DNA of 64,000 nucleotides from Candidatus Lariskella endosymbiont of Epinotia ramella (GCF_964019805.1 NZ_OZ026472.1:124001-188000), one strand, 5' to 3'; positions 1 to 9,009 are shown, counted from the stretch's first letter. Notes: generated by a model from the sequence alone, not told the origin. Numbers and translations: made by a program.

Positions 1-468
1 ATCATCAAGACGTTTAGCTCTGCCTAATTTCTCTGGCAGCGCAAGGTGTTCTTCAAAGTCATTACAAATGATTAGCTGCTGCAGTTTATCCTCACAATGT
101 TCTCCAAGCTTATAGCCATCATTACCAAATAATTTAAGTCCATTATCATAGTAAGGATTGTGTGAAGCTGAAATCATAATGCCAAAGTCTGCTCTTAGTG
201 ACTTTATTAACATTGGTACTGCAGGAGTTGGCATCGGACCGACTAAAGTAACATCAACACCTACTGAGATTAGACCTGCTGTTACTGCTGGTTCTATTAA
301 ATAACCTGAAAGTCTAGTGTCTTTTGCTATTAATGCACGATTTCTATAACCAGCACGATGTAGGTAAACACCGGCAGCCATACCAAACTTGAGTGCAACC
401 TCAGCTGTCATAGGATACTGATTTACTTTTCCTCGTATACCATCAGTGCCAAATAGTTTTTTTGTCAT
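1..468 (-). CDS. glmM: phosphoglucosamine mutase, N-terminal part (cut by window edge)
   Basis: Converts glucosamine-6-phosphate to glucosamine-1-phosphate, the step before UDP-GlcNAc in peptidoglycan and lipid A precursor synthesis; cytosolic. The visible 156 residues begin MTKKLFGTDGIRG, the classic GlmM start, and carry the phosphoserine loop ASHNP with catalytic Ser102, followed by DNG at 108-110. The ATG is at 466-468. The reading frame is open to base 1, so roughly two thirds of the usual 450-residue protein lies outside the window. It lies 10 bp downstream of the FMN reductase gene on the same strand, so the two may be cotranscribed. Identification is from family motifs and is firm. 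Confidence 0.95.
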   Translation of the reverse strand, partial: MTKKLFGTDGIRGKVNQYPMTAEVALKFGMAAGVYLHRAGYRNRALIAKDTRLSGYLIEPAVTAGLISVGVDVTLVGPMPTPAVPMLIKSLRADFGIMISASHNPYYDNGLKLFGNDGYKLGEHCEDKLQQLIICNDFEEHLALPEKLGRAKRLDD

Positions 469-478
469 TTTTAAGATA

Positions 479-1036
479 TCAGGATTTATGCTTTCTTATA
501 AAATTTATAAAATTATTGGAATATGAGTGCAGCGCCATTATATCACTCTCAGAAATCTTACCAACTGCAGCGCGAGGTAAACACAGATATTCTGGCATCA
601 CAACACTTTTTAGATGCACCAGAATATCATGTAGATGAAGCACTGCTCTAACTGCACCAAATTGGCTAGGACTTGCACTTAAAACTCCACAAATCTTTCC
701 AACGAATGGTTGAATATAACCTTCTTCCTGAAAAATGTTGAACGATAACCAGTCTATCAGATTCTTTAAACAGCCTGGTATCGAGCCATTATATTCAGGA
801 CATGCGATCAAGATTGCATCAGCTGAATGCGTCATTTCCAGCAGCTTTAGTATGTCAGCATTTCTCTCCAACTTGCTAAGCGCTATGTCATTAAACATCG
901 GAATGTCAAAATCTGCCAGTCTGAAATTCTCTAATGCATAACCTTCTTTTTTGCGTATATTGTCTAAAGCAAAATCAAGCACATGCTCAGTCAAAGAACC
1001 AGATCGTATGCTACCGGCAAAAGCTAAAATCTTCAT
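479..1036 (-). CDS. NADPH-dependent FMN reductase family flavoprotein
   Basis: A 185-residue flavodoxin-like protein of the NAD(P)H:FMN reductase / chromate-quinone reductase family, predicted to reduce flavin or quinone in the cytosol. Near the N-terminus is the FMN-phosphate loop GSIRSGSLTE, and about residue 80 the CPEYNGSIPG motif typical of the family. An ATG lies 12 bases further upstream, but the ATG at 1036 is preceded by GGGAGA at good spacing, so it is preferred. The gene is upstream of glmM on the same strand. Family C repeat DNA starts within about 45 bp of its 5' end. The exact substrate cannot be told from sequence. Confidence 0.85.
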   Translation of the reverse strand: MKILAFAGSIRSGSLTEHVLDFALDNIRKKEGYALENFRLADFDIPMFNDIALSKLERNADILKLLEMTHSADAILIACPEYNGSIPGCLKNLIDWLSFNIFQEEGYIQPFVGKICGVLSASPSQFGAVRAVLHLHDILVHLKSVVMPEYLCLPRAAVGKISESDIMALHSYSNNFINFIRKHKS

Positions 1037-1054
1037 ATATTCTCCCATAAATAA

Positions 1055-1385
1055 CGTATATTCATCCTTCCCTTTGGTAACAAAGTCATACTTTTCAAAA
1101 CTGGCACTGTCAAAGTACTTCTATGTATTTGGTATACACATGCACCAAAATTCTTCCTAGCTTTTTTGAAGTCTAACTTCGTATACATATAACAGACTTC
1201 TTATTAAAACTCGCTTCCAGTTTAGGCAAGCGCAAGAAGCATACGAAAGCGCGAGGAAGCGCAAGTGTACAAGAAATACATAAGCATCCAAAACACGGAT
1301 GCGGCCAAGCAACTGGCTGCCGAAACAAGCGTCTGAAGAAAGGATCTAATAAATACCAACTCTTCATTTACCTGTGGTATATATC
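1055..1385. repeat. family C interspersed repeat, long copy
   Basis: This stretch has no credible gene. It contains the family C signature in order: the CATACTTTTCAAAA block near 1090, TTTTTTGAAGTCTAACTTCG near 1164, and AATACCAACTCTTCATTTAC near 1352. Between the last two lies an extra segment of about 140 bp (1200-1345) that resembles 18900-19040, partly in inverted orientation. Similar blocks occur near 16.9, 18.9, 27.4, 40.5, 43.8, 54.8/55.7 and 63.4 kb. Confidence 0.7.
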
Positions 1386-1474
1386 CTTTTGCACGACCAT
1401 TTTTCCTATACGATTATCAGTTAAATAAAAGTCAAAATCGCTTTAAGGAATATGAACTTTATATTTGCTGGATA

Positions 1475-1885
1475 TTACACAATATCACCAAAAAAGAATC
1501 GGATTTCTTGCATAGCATTTTCTTTTGAATCAGAGCCATGTACTGCATTGATTCCTATACTTTCTCCGAAATCCCTCCTAATTGTTCCTGGCTCAGCCTG
1601 ACTTGGATCTGTAGCGCCCATAACATGCCTATTCTTCTCAACAGCACCAGGCCCTGAGAGAACCTGCACAACAACAGGTCCAGAAGTCATATACTCAACA
1701 AGTTCGCCGAAAAATGGCCTTTCTTTATGCACAGCATAAAAATCTTCCGCTTGCTTTTGCGTCATATGCAATTCTTTTGCAGCGACAATTTCCAGCCCAA
1801 CATCTAAGAATCTTTGATTGATTGCAGATCTTAAATTCTTCCTGATTGCATCAGGTTTAATAATGGATAACGTTTGTTCTATCAT
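1475..1885 (-). CDS. ndk: nucleoside diphosphate kinase
   Basis: Transfers the gamma phosphate from ATP to nucleoside diphosphates via a phosphohistidine, balancing NTP and dNTP pools in the cytosol. The 136-residue protein starts [13 protein letters not shown] and has Lys10, the RPFFGELV segment and the active-site motif NAVHGSDS with His116, all at family positions. An upstream in-frame ATG (1915) would add ten Ile/Leu/Lys-rich residues not found in the family, so 1885 is taken as start. The gene stands alone, flanked by repeat-rich intergenic DNA. Confidence 0.95.
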   Translation of the reverse strand: MIEQTLSIIKPDAIRKNLRSAINQRFLDVGLEIVAAKELHMTQKQAEDFYAVHKERPFFGELVEYMTSGPVVVQVLSGPGAVEKNRHVMGATDPSQAEPGTIRRDFGESIGINAVHGSDSKENAMQEIRFFFGDIV

Positions 1886-2186
1886 TAGATTTAGTAAAAT
1901 TTTAATTTTAATCAATAACTTTTTGATGTTTCTGCCGCGTTTATAGCATAAATCTCATGCTACTTGCATTAAAAACGCTCTAGGTACTGCCGAACTACTT
2001 TTTGCAATTTCGCCTCTGCTTCATCACAAAACCTAATTTTTTAAATAGATCATGCTCTAGATAAAATGATCATAACTCAAAAATCAGCATCATTTCAAAC
2101 ATATTAGTTTTGCATCATGAATAATTTGTCCATACGTTAAATAAAAACGCTTGAAAAACAACACTACTTTACAGACTTAAGTACTA
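1886..2186. other. intergenic, no gene seen
   Basis: AT-rich DNA with no ORF resembling a known family. Nothing further is recognised before the family A repeat begins at 2187. Confidence 0.4.
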
Positions 2187-2356
2187 GGCACTGCCTTAAG
2201 TAAGTACACGTGCAAAGGATTTTCATGGCACGATTTTTTAGACTACAAGTTAATTTTTGGCAAATATTTATATATATCTATCTACGAAGAAATTAACGAA
2301 GTAATACTTGAAAATCAGGCAAAAAATCTGCGCAAGTGACTTTGGTGAGCAGTGCC
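2187..2356 (+). repeat. family A MITE-like repeat (copy A1)
   Basis: About 170 bp, starting GGCACTGCC after a TA and ending GCAGTGCC. The core GAAGAAATTAACGAAGTAA is shared with copies near 6.65, 17.1, 40.8, 42.4, 43.9, 63.5 and 63.9 kb. The ends form an imperfect terminal inverted repeat. Confidence 0.75.
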
Positions 2357-2466
2357 CAGATGCTGCTTTCTATAGAAAATGAATAAATAAAGCGCACATA
2401 CCAACCATAAGCCAAAAAACATATGGGATGGAATTATAGCTTAAAACAACGAAATTTTCTACAAGA

Positions 2467-2646
2467 TTATGCTATATAATTTTCAGATGGCCTCTTCCTA
2501 ACACAAGGCGCGTTATCGTAGAATCCATCTTCACTTGCCGCACAAGGGCTTTTCAGATCGTAAGCTGAAGGATCTGACCTGCATGATGCAAGAGATAACA
2601 TTGAGACAATAATCAAAAGTTTTATGTAAAAATTGAATTTGTTCAT
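2467..2646 (-). CDS. small predicted lipoprotein downstream of lysC
   Basis: A 59-residue protein that begins MNKFNFYIKL and has a hydrophobic segment followed by the lipobox LASC at residues 19-22, so Cys22 would be lipidated and the mature peptide would be only about 38 residues. The mature part contains the string YDLKSPC and a second Cys. The start lies 10 bases after the lysC stop, and GAGGAG inside the lysC end gives a Shine-Dalgarno sequence, so the two are likely cotranscribed and translationally coupled. Small lipoproteins of this kind occur in Rickettsiales; the function is unknown. Confidence 0.72.
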   Translation of the reverse strand: MNKFNFYIKLLIIVSMLSLASCRSDPSAYDLKSPCAASEDGFYDNAPCVRKRPSENYIA

Positions 2647-2656
2647 AGTTTACCGC

Positions 2657-3883
2657 TCACTCCTCACGATCCAAACCAAAAGCAGTATGCAAACTGCGCA
2701 TGGCTAATTCTTTATGTATATCATCTACCAAAACAGCCACCTTTACTTTCGAGATGGTAGTAGCTAAAATATTTATACCTTTTTCTGATAAGATTTGAAA
2801 CATTTTTTGTAATATAGAATCTTGCTTGCTTGTATTAGTATTTACTATAGCAATTTTTGCGACCGACGTATTTAATGTGTATTCCATGCCACGAAGCTGC
2901 GATTCTGAAGCAAAAACTTGCTGTACTTTGTTTATTTCTGACTTATTGACTATAAACACCAAATAATTCATTGCTCTCAGGCTCTGCGCGCTTAGTTGCA
3001 ATACTTCCGTATATAAAGAATGATACTCGAAAAGCTTGTATATTTTTTGTGTTAAGGAGTCCACTATGTCACCACATGGCAACATTAGAACCGCTATATC
3101 ACTTCGGCCAGCTATACCAGTTATGTAATTTTTACTACTAGTATTATAATCACTCACCAGTATTGTTCCCGGCGCATTATCAAAAGTTGATAATACTTGC
3201 ATTTTAAGGTTCGAGCGCATTGCGATTTCAACAGCTCTTGGATGCAAAACTTTTGCACCCGTCATAGACATCTCAAGCATCTCTGCATAAGCAATCGTTT
3301 CTATCTGATTTGCTTTTTCTACAATTTTTGGATCTGATGTGTAAACACCTGATATATCAGTGTATATATAACATCGCTCTGCATTAAGTGCGGCCGCAAT
3401 GGCAGCTGCTGTTGTATCTGACCCGCCGCGCCCTAATGTTACAATTCTACCTTCATATACCCCTTGAAAGCCACATATTACAGGGATTTCATCGATGCTG
3501 AGAGACTGAAGTATTGGAGCCGTATTTATTTCAACTATATTTCCACTGGAAAAATTTCCATCAGTTTTTATTGGAAGTTGCCAGCCAAGATATGACCTTG
3601 CTTTTAAGCCAATAGACTGTAGCGCAAGTGCAAGTAGTCCCGCACTAACTTGCTCTCCAGATGAGAGGATAGAGTCATATTCAAAAGATGTATCAGGAGA
3701 ACTCAAATCTGAAACTTTGCGTATTGTTTCAATTAAAGAATCTGTTACCCCGGACATTGCAGATAAGACAACGACCACTTTTTGTCCACTTTTCAAAGAA
3801 CGACTAATTATGTTAGCAACACGCTTTATCTTCTCGATATTGCCAACAGACGTTCCTCCAAATTTCTTTACAACTACTTGCAC
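2657..3883 (-). CDS. lysC: aspartate kinase
   Basis: Phosphorylates aspartate, the first step toward diaminopimelate (for peptidoglycan), lysine, threonine and methionine; cytosolic. The 408-residue protein starts with the kinase motif KFGGTSVGN at 7-15, has the amino-acid kinase fold with GRGGSDTTAAA around residue 152 and TDISGVYTSDP around 175, and two C-terminal ACT domains that would bind a feedback regulator. Length is normal for LysC. In a reduced genome the likely purpose is meso-diaminopimelate supply for the murC/ddl pathway also present here. The lipoprotein gene follows immediately. Confidence 0.95.
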   Translation of the reverse strand: MQVVVKKFGGTSVGNIEKIKRVANIISRSLKSGQKVVVVLSAMSGVTDSLIETIRKVSDLSSPDTSFEYDSILSSGEQVSAGLLALALQSIGLKARSYLGWQLPIKTDGNFSSGNIVEINTAPILQSLSIDEIPVICGFQGVYEGRIVTLGRGGSDTTAAAIAAALNAERCYIYTDISGVYTSDPKIVEKANQIETIAYAEMLEMSMTGAKVLHPRAVEIAMRSNLKMQVLSTFDNAPGTILVSDYNTSSKNYITGIAGRSDIAVLMLPCGDIVDSLTQKIYKLFEYHSLYTEVLQLSAQSLRAMNYLVFIVNKSEINKVQQVFASESQLRGMEYTLNTSVAKIAIVNTNTSKQDSILQKMFQILSEKGINILATTISKVKVAVLVDDIHKELAMRSLHTAFGLDREE

Positions 3884-4260
3884 AAACTTTACATCGTGAA
3901 AATTGAAAATTTGTTATCCATAAACCCTGCTAATTATTATGAAACAGAGCATTTTACATGCTCATTAAAAATAAATCTAAAGGTAGCATGCAGTGTCAAT
4001 ACGCAATATCACAACGGCGATATCTTTGCAAATCTTAATAATTTTAAAATACATAGGTTGTATTAAATAACAAAAAAGTAAGCAATGAAATTTAGTTATG
4101 TATAACGCATTATCTATATGATACCATCCAAAAGTCGACCTATGTTTAGTGCTAATCTTGTACCTAAGCACCGCTTACAGTGCTTAGCTATGCATCTATA
4201 TAGAACGACCACCACAGTTCTTTTTGAGAATTGATATCTAATGTCTAAAACTAATTATTC
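3884..4260. other. intergenic between divergent lysC and membrane gene
   Basis: AT-rich region holding the divergent upstream regions of lysC and the gene at 4261. No further gene, RNA or clear repeat copy is recognised. Confidence 0.4.
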
Positions 4261-4683
4261 ATGAAATACAAAGAAGTGGAAAAAATAAGAGACGAATCTT
4301 ATAAACGTGGCATTTACTTAAGCGTGTTTTTATTTGCTGTCTTTATAGTTACCTCTTTTAGCTATAAAATATTTGCCTCAAACTCTCAATATATAGCTGA
4401 TTATTTTATTGCTCTTTTAAGTTCTGCAGTTGCAGCATTTATAGTATTTCTTATAGCAATTCTATACTTAATATTGAAGTATCTCTGTCCAAAGTGTCAT
4501 GGTCGTTGGACTTATAGAGCTGTTAACGAGATAGTAGTGGATATCGTCACAAAGCGTATAAGAATGCCTTATTCTAATAGGGAATTTGTATACAAAATAC
4601 AAAAATGCATAGTAGAATTTGAATGTTGCAATTGTTTACACATAAACTCTGTGTTAAAAACTTATCGATCTCGTGAAATATAG
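4261..4683 (+). CDS. small membrane protein with cytoplasmic Zn-ribbon-like Cys pairs
   Basis: A 140-residue protein of unrecognised family. After a charged N-terminus it has two hydrophobic segments (about residues 18-38 and 46-74), then a pair of CxxC-type motifs, CPKCHG near 77 and CCNC near 122, that could hold a zinc ion. The orientation implied is N-in, two membrane passes, C-terminal zinc knuckle domain in the cytosol. It precedes lpd on the same strand with a gap of about 100 bp. No function is assigned. Confidence 0.65.
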   Translation: MKYKEVEKIRDESYKRGIYLSVFLFAVFIVTSFSYKIFASNSQYIADYFIALLSSAVAAFIVFLIAILYLILKYLCPKCHGRWTYRAVNEIVVDIVTKRIRMPYSNREFVYKIQKCIVEFECCNCLHINSVLKTYRSREI

Positions 4684-4789
4684 ATTTACACTTCAAGCGA
4701 GGTCATAAAGCTTTTCAGTGCATTTGAGATCTGCAAGTGCCAGTGAAATCTACCGCTGATAAATTACTTATTTTTATATGGAGCGTTTT

Positions 4790-6190
4790 ATGCAAGATTT
4801 TGATGTCATCGTAATAGGAGCTGGCCCAGGTGGTTACGTTGCTGCAATTAAGGCTGCACAACTTGGCAAGAGCGTTGCTTGTATAGATACATCAAATTTT
4901 CTTGGCGGAACTTGTTTAAATCAAGGCTGTATTCCATCAAAAACGCTCTTAAACTCATCGTATAAATATTATGAGACTTTACATAAACTAGAAGAACACG
5001 GCATATCCTGCACTTCTGTAGAATTCTCCTTATCTAAGATGATGGAACGTAAGGATACTATAGTATCAACTCTAGGCAAGGGCATAGAAGGTCTTTTCAA
5101 GAAGAACAAGGTAGCTTTATTTAAAGGTCGCGGAAGTTTTATATCATCAAATGAAATTAAAATAACACAGAAACAGAATGACATTGAAAGTTCTATAAGA
5201 GGCAAAAACATTATAATATCCACAGGCTCTCAGCCAATTTCATTACCAAACATAGCAATAGATGAGAAATTTATATTTTCTTCCACTGGGGCTCTTGCAT
5301 TACCTTCTGTACCAGGTGAGATGATAATACTTGGTGGCGGAGTAATAGGTCTTGAAATGGGCTCAATTTGGTCAAGACTAGGAGCAAAAGTGACTATTAT
5401 AGAGTACGCAGAAAAAATAATGGGAAATTCTGATACAGAAATAGCTAAAGAAGCTCAAAAAATACTTGAAAAGCAAGGTATCAATTTCTTACTGAAAACC
5501 AAAGCTATTTCAGCAAGTATTAATGATAATGTTGTGTCACTTAACATAGAGATCAATGGCAATATAGAGACAAAAAAAGCTGATGTTATACTGGTTGCTG
5601 TAGGAAGAAAAGCCTATGTAGAGGGACTTGCGCTTGAAAATGTAGGAATTGTTTTAGATAAATATGGCAAAATTCCAGTTGATAGCTCTTTCAAGACATC
5701 ACGCGAGAACATATTTGCCATTGGAGATGTAATATCAGGCTCTATGCTTGCTCATAAAGCTTCAGAAGAGGGCATTGCAGTCGCAGAAATAATTGCAGGA
5801 CAACATGGGCACGTAAACTACAGCGCCATACCAAGCGTCATTTATACACATCCAGAAATCGCAAGCGTTGGAGCAACAGAAGATCAATTAAAAGCACAAG
5901 GAGTTGAATATAATATAGGGAAATTCCCATTTGTGGCAAATAGTAGAGCTCGAACAACTGCTGAAACGGAAGGCTTCGTAAAAATAATAGCGTGTAAAAA
6001 AACTGATGAAGTGTTAGGTGCCCATATAATAGGACCGTGTGCTGGTGAGCTGATCACAGAAATTTCTCTTGGAATAGAGTTTAAAGCCGCATCTGAAGAT
6101 ATTGCTAGAACAAGCCATTCTCACCCTGGCTTCAGTGAGGCAGTAAAAGAGGCTGCGCTTGCTGCATTCTCAAAGCCAATACATATATAA
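4790..6190 (+). CDS. lpdA: dihydrolipoyl dehydrogenase
   Basis: FAD-dependent E3 component that reoxidises dihydrolipoamide with NAD+ in the pyruvate and 2-oxoglutarate dehydrogenase complexes; pdhA lies about 13 kb away. The protein of 466 residues has the FAD dinucleotide motif GAGPGG at 10-15, the redox disulphide in GGTCLNQGCIPSK (Cys42/Cys47), the NAD-binding GGGVIGLEMG around 180, the second FAD motif GDV near 307, and the C-terminal catalytic HSHPGFSE. A first ATG lies at 4778, but GGAG stands seven bases before the ATG at 4790, so the latter is chosen. Confidence 0.96.
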   Translation: MQDFDVIVIGAGPGGYVAAIKAAQLGKSVACIDTSNFLGGTCLNQGCIPSKTLLNSSYKYYETLHKLEEHGISCTSVEFSLSKMMERKDTIVSTLGKGIEGLFKKNKVALFKGRGSFISSNEIKITQKQNDIESSIRGKNIIISTGSQPISLPNIAIDEKFIFSSTGALALPSVPGEMIILGGGVIGLEMGSIWSRLGAKVTIIEYAEKIMGNSDTEIAKEAQKILEKQGINFLLKTKAISASINDNVVSLNIEINGNIETKKADVILVAVGRKAYVEGLALENVGIVLDKYGKIPVDSSFKTSRENIFAIGDVISGSMLAHKASEEGIAVAEIIAGQHGHVNYSAIPSVIYTHPEIASVGATEDQLKAQGVEYNIGKFPFVANSRARTTAETEGFVKIIACKKTDEVLGAHIIGPCAGELITEISLGIEFKAASEDIARTSHSHPGFSEAVKEAALAAFSKPIHI

Positions 6191-6199
6191 ATAGTCCAT

Positions 6200-6470
6200 C
6201 CTATCTTCCGATGGCCATGTGATTACAAAGTAGCTACGAGATAGAGATATCATGTACCATTACGACGTTTATGAAAAATTTAGGATTGCTAAAAAGCACT
6301 ATTCTACTAAGGCAGAAACGTCTTTAGTGGAATCATTCAACTCATTAATACGGCACTATTTAGCCAGGTTTCATCGTAAAACCAAACGTTACAGTAAGGC
6401 CATAGATATGATCTATAACTCTATCCTAATGCTTTTTAATAAAGACTTGCTGATATCTATCTTTAGTTAG
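6200..6470 (+). pseudogene. IS1-type transposase remnant (C-terminal part)
   Basis: The frame from 6252 encodes 72 residues ending at the stop near 6470, containing ETSLVESFNSLIRHYLARF and RKTKRYSKA, which match the C-terminal part of IS1 transposases (glutamate of the DDE triad, then RKT and YSK). The sequence upstream to about 6200 is part of the same remnant. A related remnant lies inverted at 47815-48210. There is no N-terminal domain, so it is not functional. Confidence 0.7.
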
Positions 6471-6590
6471 CAATGCCCAAAACTTACGCAGGCAGACATT
6501 GACTTAATATGCAAAAATCTAAATAATACACCAAGGAAAATTCTTAATTTCAGAAAGCCTAGAGAAGATATTCTCCAGGCTGTACGATAG
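6468..6590 (+). pseudogene. IS30-type transposase C-terminal remnant
   Basis: The frame ending in the TAG at 6588-6590 encodes LTQADIDLICKNLNNTPRKI followed by LNFRKPREDIL. This matches the extreme C-terminus of IS30-family transposases, where the pattern is lt..di..i...LNNRPRK.L....P.E.. . Only about 36-40 codons remain and they directly abut the IS1 remnant. Confidence 0.7.
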
Positions 6591-6610
6591 ATTGGTGCAC
6601 TTAGTTTTAG

Positions 6611-6713
6611 AATGCAAGGCGCGTACTATATATTATTTGCGAAGAAATTAACGAAGTAATACTTAAAAATCAGGCCAAAAAGGTCAGCGCAGGTGACTTA
6701 TGAAGGCAGTACC
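6611..6713 (+). repeat. family A repeat, 5'-truncated copy (A2)
   Basis: The right two thirds of a family A unit, with the GAAGAAATTAACGAAGTAA core and ending GGCAGTACC followed by TA. It lies just upstream of engB. Confidence 0.65.
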
Positions 6714-6767
6714 TAAGCACTTTATTATCAGTGCTATGGATATTTTATAAGTGAAATATGGAGACAA

Positions 6768-7400
6768 ATGCTTAGAGATGATGGTTTACTAAAGGGATTT
6801 TTTCAGTATACAAAGTTTATTGCAGGCACAACAACACTTAATGGATTGAATATTCCAATATACCCAGAAATAGCATTTGTTGGACGCTCAAATGTTGGTA
6901 AATCTAGCATGATTAATCTTATTACTGGGAACAAGAAAATGGCGCGTGTTTCTAGATCACCTGGCTGCACAAGGCAGATAAACTTTTTTTTGGTGCGAAA
7001 CACTTTCATACTTGTTGATTTGCCTGGTTATGGATATGCATCAGCTTCTAAGTCAATAATAAAAAACTGGCAACGATTAATGGTTGAATATTGTCTGCTC
7101 AGAGCACAGTTAAAGCAAATAATGTTGTTAATAGATTCAAAACTTGGGATTACAAAAAAAGATGCTGAGATAATAGAAACTCTTAGAGAGTGCGGAACAA
7201 TTACCCAGATTGTGCTGACAAAATGTGACCGCATATCTCAAACAGCAGTAAAAAACACACAGGAGCAAATCCTCAAATCTATAGAAAACGAAGCATTCAT
7301 AAAGCCAAATGTCTTGCTCTCATCAAGTAAATCTGTGGAAGGTTTTTGCGATATGCGCGGTGAAATACTAAATACTCTCTCTATCAACTTATCAAAATAG
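6768..7400 (+). CDS. engB: ribosome-biogenesis GTPase EngB/YsxC/YihA
   Basis: Essential small GTPase needed for large ribosomal subunit assembly and cell division. The 210-residue protein has all G motifs: GRSNVGKSS (G1, near 39-47), the switch region GCTRQINFF, DLPGYGYA (G3) and TKCD (G4), then SSSK (G5-like). GGAG seven bases before the ATG supports the start. It stands between a family A fragment and family C/B repeat DNA, apparently as a single-gene unit. Confidence 0.93.
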   Translation: MLRDDGLLKGFFQYTKFIAGTTTLNGLNIPIYPEIAFVGRSNVGKSSMINLITGNKKMARVSRSPGCTRQINFFLVRNTFILVDLPGYGYASASKSIIKNWQRLMVEYCLLRAQLKQIMLLIDSKLGITKKDAEIIETLRECGTITQIVLTKCDRISQTAVKNTQEQILKSIENEAFIKPNVLLSSSKSVEGFCDMRGEILNTLSINLSK

Positions 7401-7749
7401 TAAGTAATCATCTATGTATGTTTCGCAGGTAAATGAAGAGTTGATATCTCACTTATACGCATCAAAAGTCTCAAAAGCTGTATTAAATGGTGTTTAGAGT
7501 TAGAAAATAGTGTGTTAAATCCGTAAGGAAATATTATAATAAGCGCAAAAATTTACGGATTTTGTGAAATCAGTGTTTGTGCGTAGCACATGAGTAATAA
7601 TATATACAAAAATTAGTGCAGTGCTGAGTCCTGTGATGATTTTTGCACATTTTACTTATCCACAAAAATTTATTTGCGCACACAAATCGATTTTTGACGG
7701 ACAGACTGCATAACGCTTTTACCAAAGCAGTACGTACAATTTCGTGTCC
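7401..7749. repeat. family C end fragment plus full family B repeat (B1)
   Basis: No gene here. Bases about 7410-7450 contain GCAGGTAAATGAAGAGTTGA, the inverted distal end of family C. Bases about 7455-7708 are a full family B unit: TCAAAAGTCTC, a hairpin with TCCGTAAG and its complement near 7519-7560, then AAAAATTAGTGCAG and ATTTTTGACGGACAGACTGC at the end. Confidence 0.75.
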
Positions 7750-7808
7750 TATACTGCACCCTTAATTCAAACCATTTGTTTTAAATGCTCCGATTTTTTA
7801 GCAAAAAA

Positions 7809-8612
7809 TTAGCTTAAATATATAGAAGCTGGTGTTCTATATTTTAAAGCTTGATGTAACCTTTTGTTGTTATACCAAGGTACAAATTCTTCTATCCTTT
7901 TTTCCAAGCTGCCTATATCATCAGGTCTATAATAATAGATCACTTCTTGCTTTAAAGTTCTCCAAAGTCTTTCTACATATATATTATCAAAACACCTGCC
8001 AACATGATCCATACTGATGCTTACATTTTTTAGTTGTAATTTTTGTATAAATTCACTGCTGGTATATTGCGAACCTTGATCAGTATTAAATATCTCTGGA
8101 ACTCTTGTTGCCAATGCCCTTTCTAATAATGCTATGCAAAATCCTGCTTCCAGAGAATATGATAAATCATAGCCTATAATATATCTACTGTGTAAATCAA
8201 TAATAGCCGTGAAATACATGAACTTGCCATTAATTTTTATATATGTAATATCACTTGCCCATACTTGATTTATCCTATTGATTTCAATTCCTGATAGTAA
8301 ATAAGGATAAATTTTATGTTCAGGATTCTTTATAGTAGTATTTCTATAGCTCTTAGGATATAAGCCTTCTATCTCCATTTCTTGCATTATTCTCAGTACC
8401 TTTTTAGCATTGATGATCTTACCTTGGTTATGCAAATCAGCTGTTATCTTGCGATACCCGTATCTACAATCTGATAATAAATAAATTTCCCTAATGAGAT
8501 TTGCAATCTCACTTTCATCACTTATCACTGGCTTGTAATACAACTTAGTTCTAGGAATATTCAGCAACTCAGCTTGTCTTCTTATAGAAATATCAGCACA
8601 AATTTCTAACAT
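7809..8612 (-). CDS. IS3-family transposase OrfB (integrase core)
   Basis: The catalytic subunit, 267 residues from the first ATG. It has an HTH_21-type N-terminal part and an rve integrase core with the DDE triad visible as VWASDITYIK, FNTDQGSQYTS and the Glu of YVERLWRTLKQE. In the element it is probably made as an OrfAB fusion: the frame is open upstream of its ATG back to the A9 run at the end of orfA, encoding KKKIAEINYEERKNMLEI across the junction. It is identical to the copy at 9267-10070. Confidence 0.92.
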   Translation of the reverse strand: MLEICADISIRRQAELLNIPRTKLYYKPVISDESEIANLIREIYLLSDCRYGYRKITADLHNQGKIINAKKVLRIMQEMEIEGLYPKSYRNTTIKNPEHKIYPYLLSGIEINRINQVWASDITYIKINGKFMYFTAIIDLHSRYIIGYDLSYSLEAGFCIALLERALATRVPEIFNTDQGSQYTSSEFIQKLQLKNVSISMDHVGRCFDNIYVERLWRTLKQEVIYYYRPDDIGSLEKRIEEFVPWYNNKRLHQALKYRTPASIYLS

Positions 8613-8632
8613 ATTTTTTCTCTCTTCATAAT

Positions 8633-8920
8633 TTATTTCTGCAATTTTTTTTTGAGAAAATTATTTTCAATGCTTATCTCGCCAATAATTTTATGCAATT
8701 TTTCTATTTCTTGCTCAGAGAGTTTTTGCTTTTTTGTATACTCACTTTCTGGAATAAAAAGCTGATACAAATCCCTGATAGCCTTATCTTTCCAGTCATA
8801 TAAATTAGTTGCAGGAATTTTGTATTCACTACATATTTCAGCTTTCCCCTTTTGACTTTGTATGGCATCTAGAGCCACTTTTGCCTTAAATTCAGCCGTA
8901 TAATTTTTCTTTTTACTCAT
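8633..8920 (-). CDS. IS3-family transposase OrfA (helix-turn-helix)
   Basis: A 95-residue DNA-binding subunit with the usual start MSKKKNYTAEFKAKVALDAI, a helix-turn-helix (ICSEYKIPATNLYDWKDKA) and a C-terminal leucine-zipper-like helix ending FLKKKLQK. The codons for KKK lie on nine consecutive A residues, a -1 slippery site leading into the orfB frame. Confidence 0.9.
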   Translation of the reverse strand: MSKKKNYTAEFKAKVALDAIQSQKGKAEICSEYKIPATNLYDWKDKAIRDLYQLFIPESEYTKKQKLSEQEIEKLHKIIGEISIENNFLKKKLQK

Positions 8921-9009
8921 ACTACTAACTTAATCCTATTTTTGATTCATTTTACTATCAAAAAATCGGTTGTTTTATTTTTTCTGGTTCGTTTCTTGGG
9001 GCCATTATA

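Larger units (their letters stand above)
7750..9009 (-). mobile_element. IS3-family element, copy 1 (intact)
   Basis: A 1260-bp element with imperfect terminal repeats TATACTGCACCC (left) and TATAATGGCCCC (right, read on the minus strand). It encodes OrfA and OrfB overlapping through an A9 run suited to -1 frameshifting. Its right end directly abuts copy 2. The pair together is flanked by a 3-bp target duplication TCC (7747-7749 and 10273-10275), so the two entered or formed as one tandem unit. Confidence 0.88.

Noticed and set aside
1173-1367. 64-codon minus-strand frame between the FMN reductase and ndk genes
   Set aside because: It lies within family C repeat DNA, has no ribosome-binding site and its residues match no family; similar DNA elsewhere is not open.
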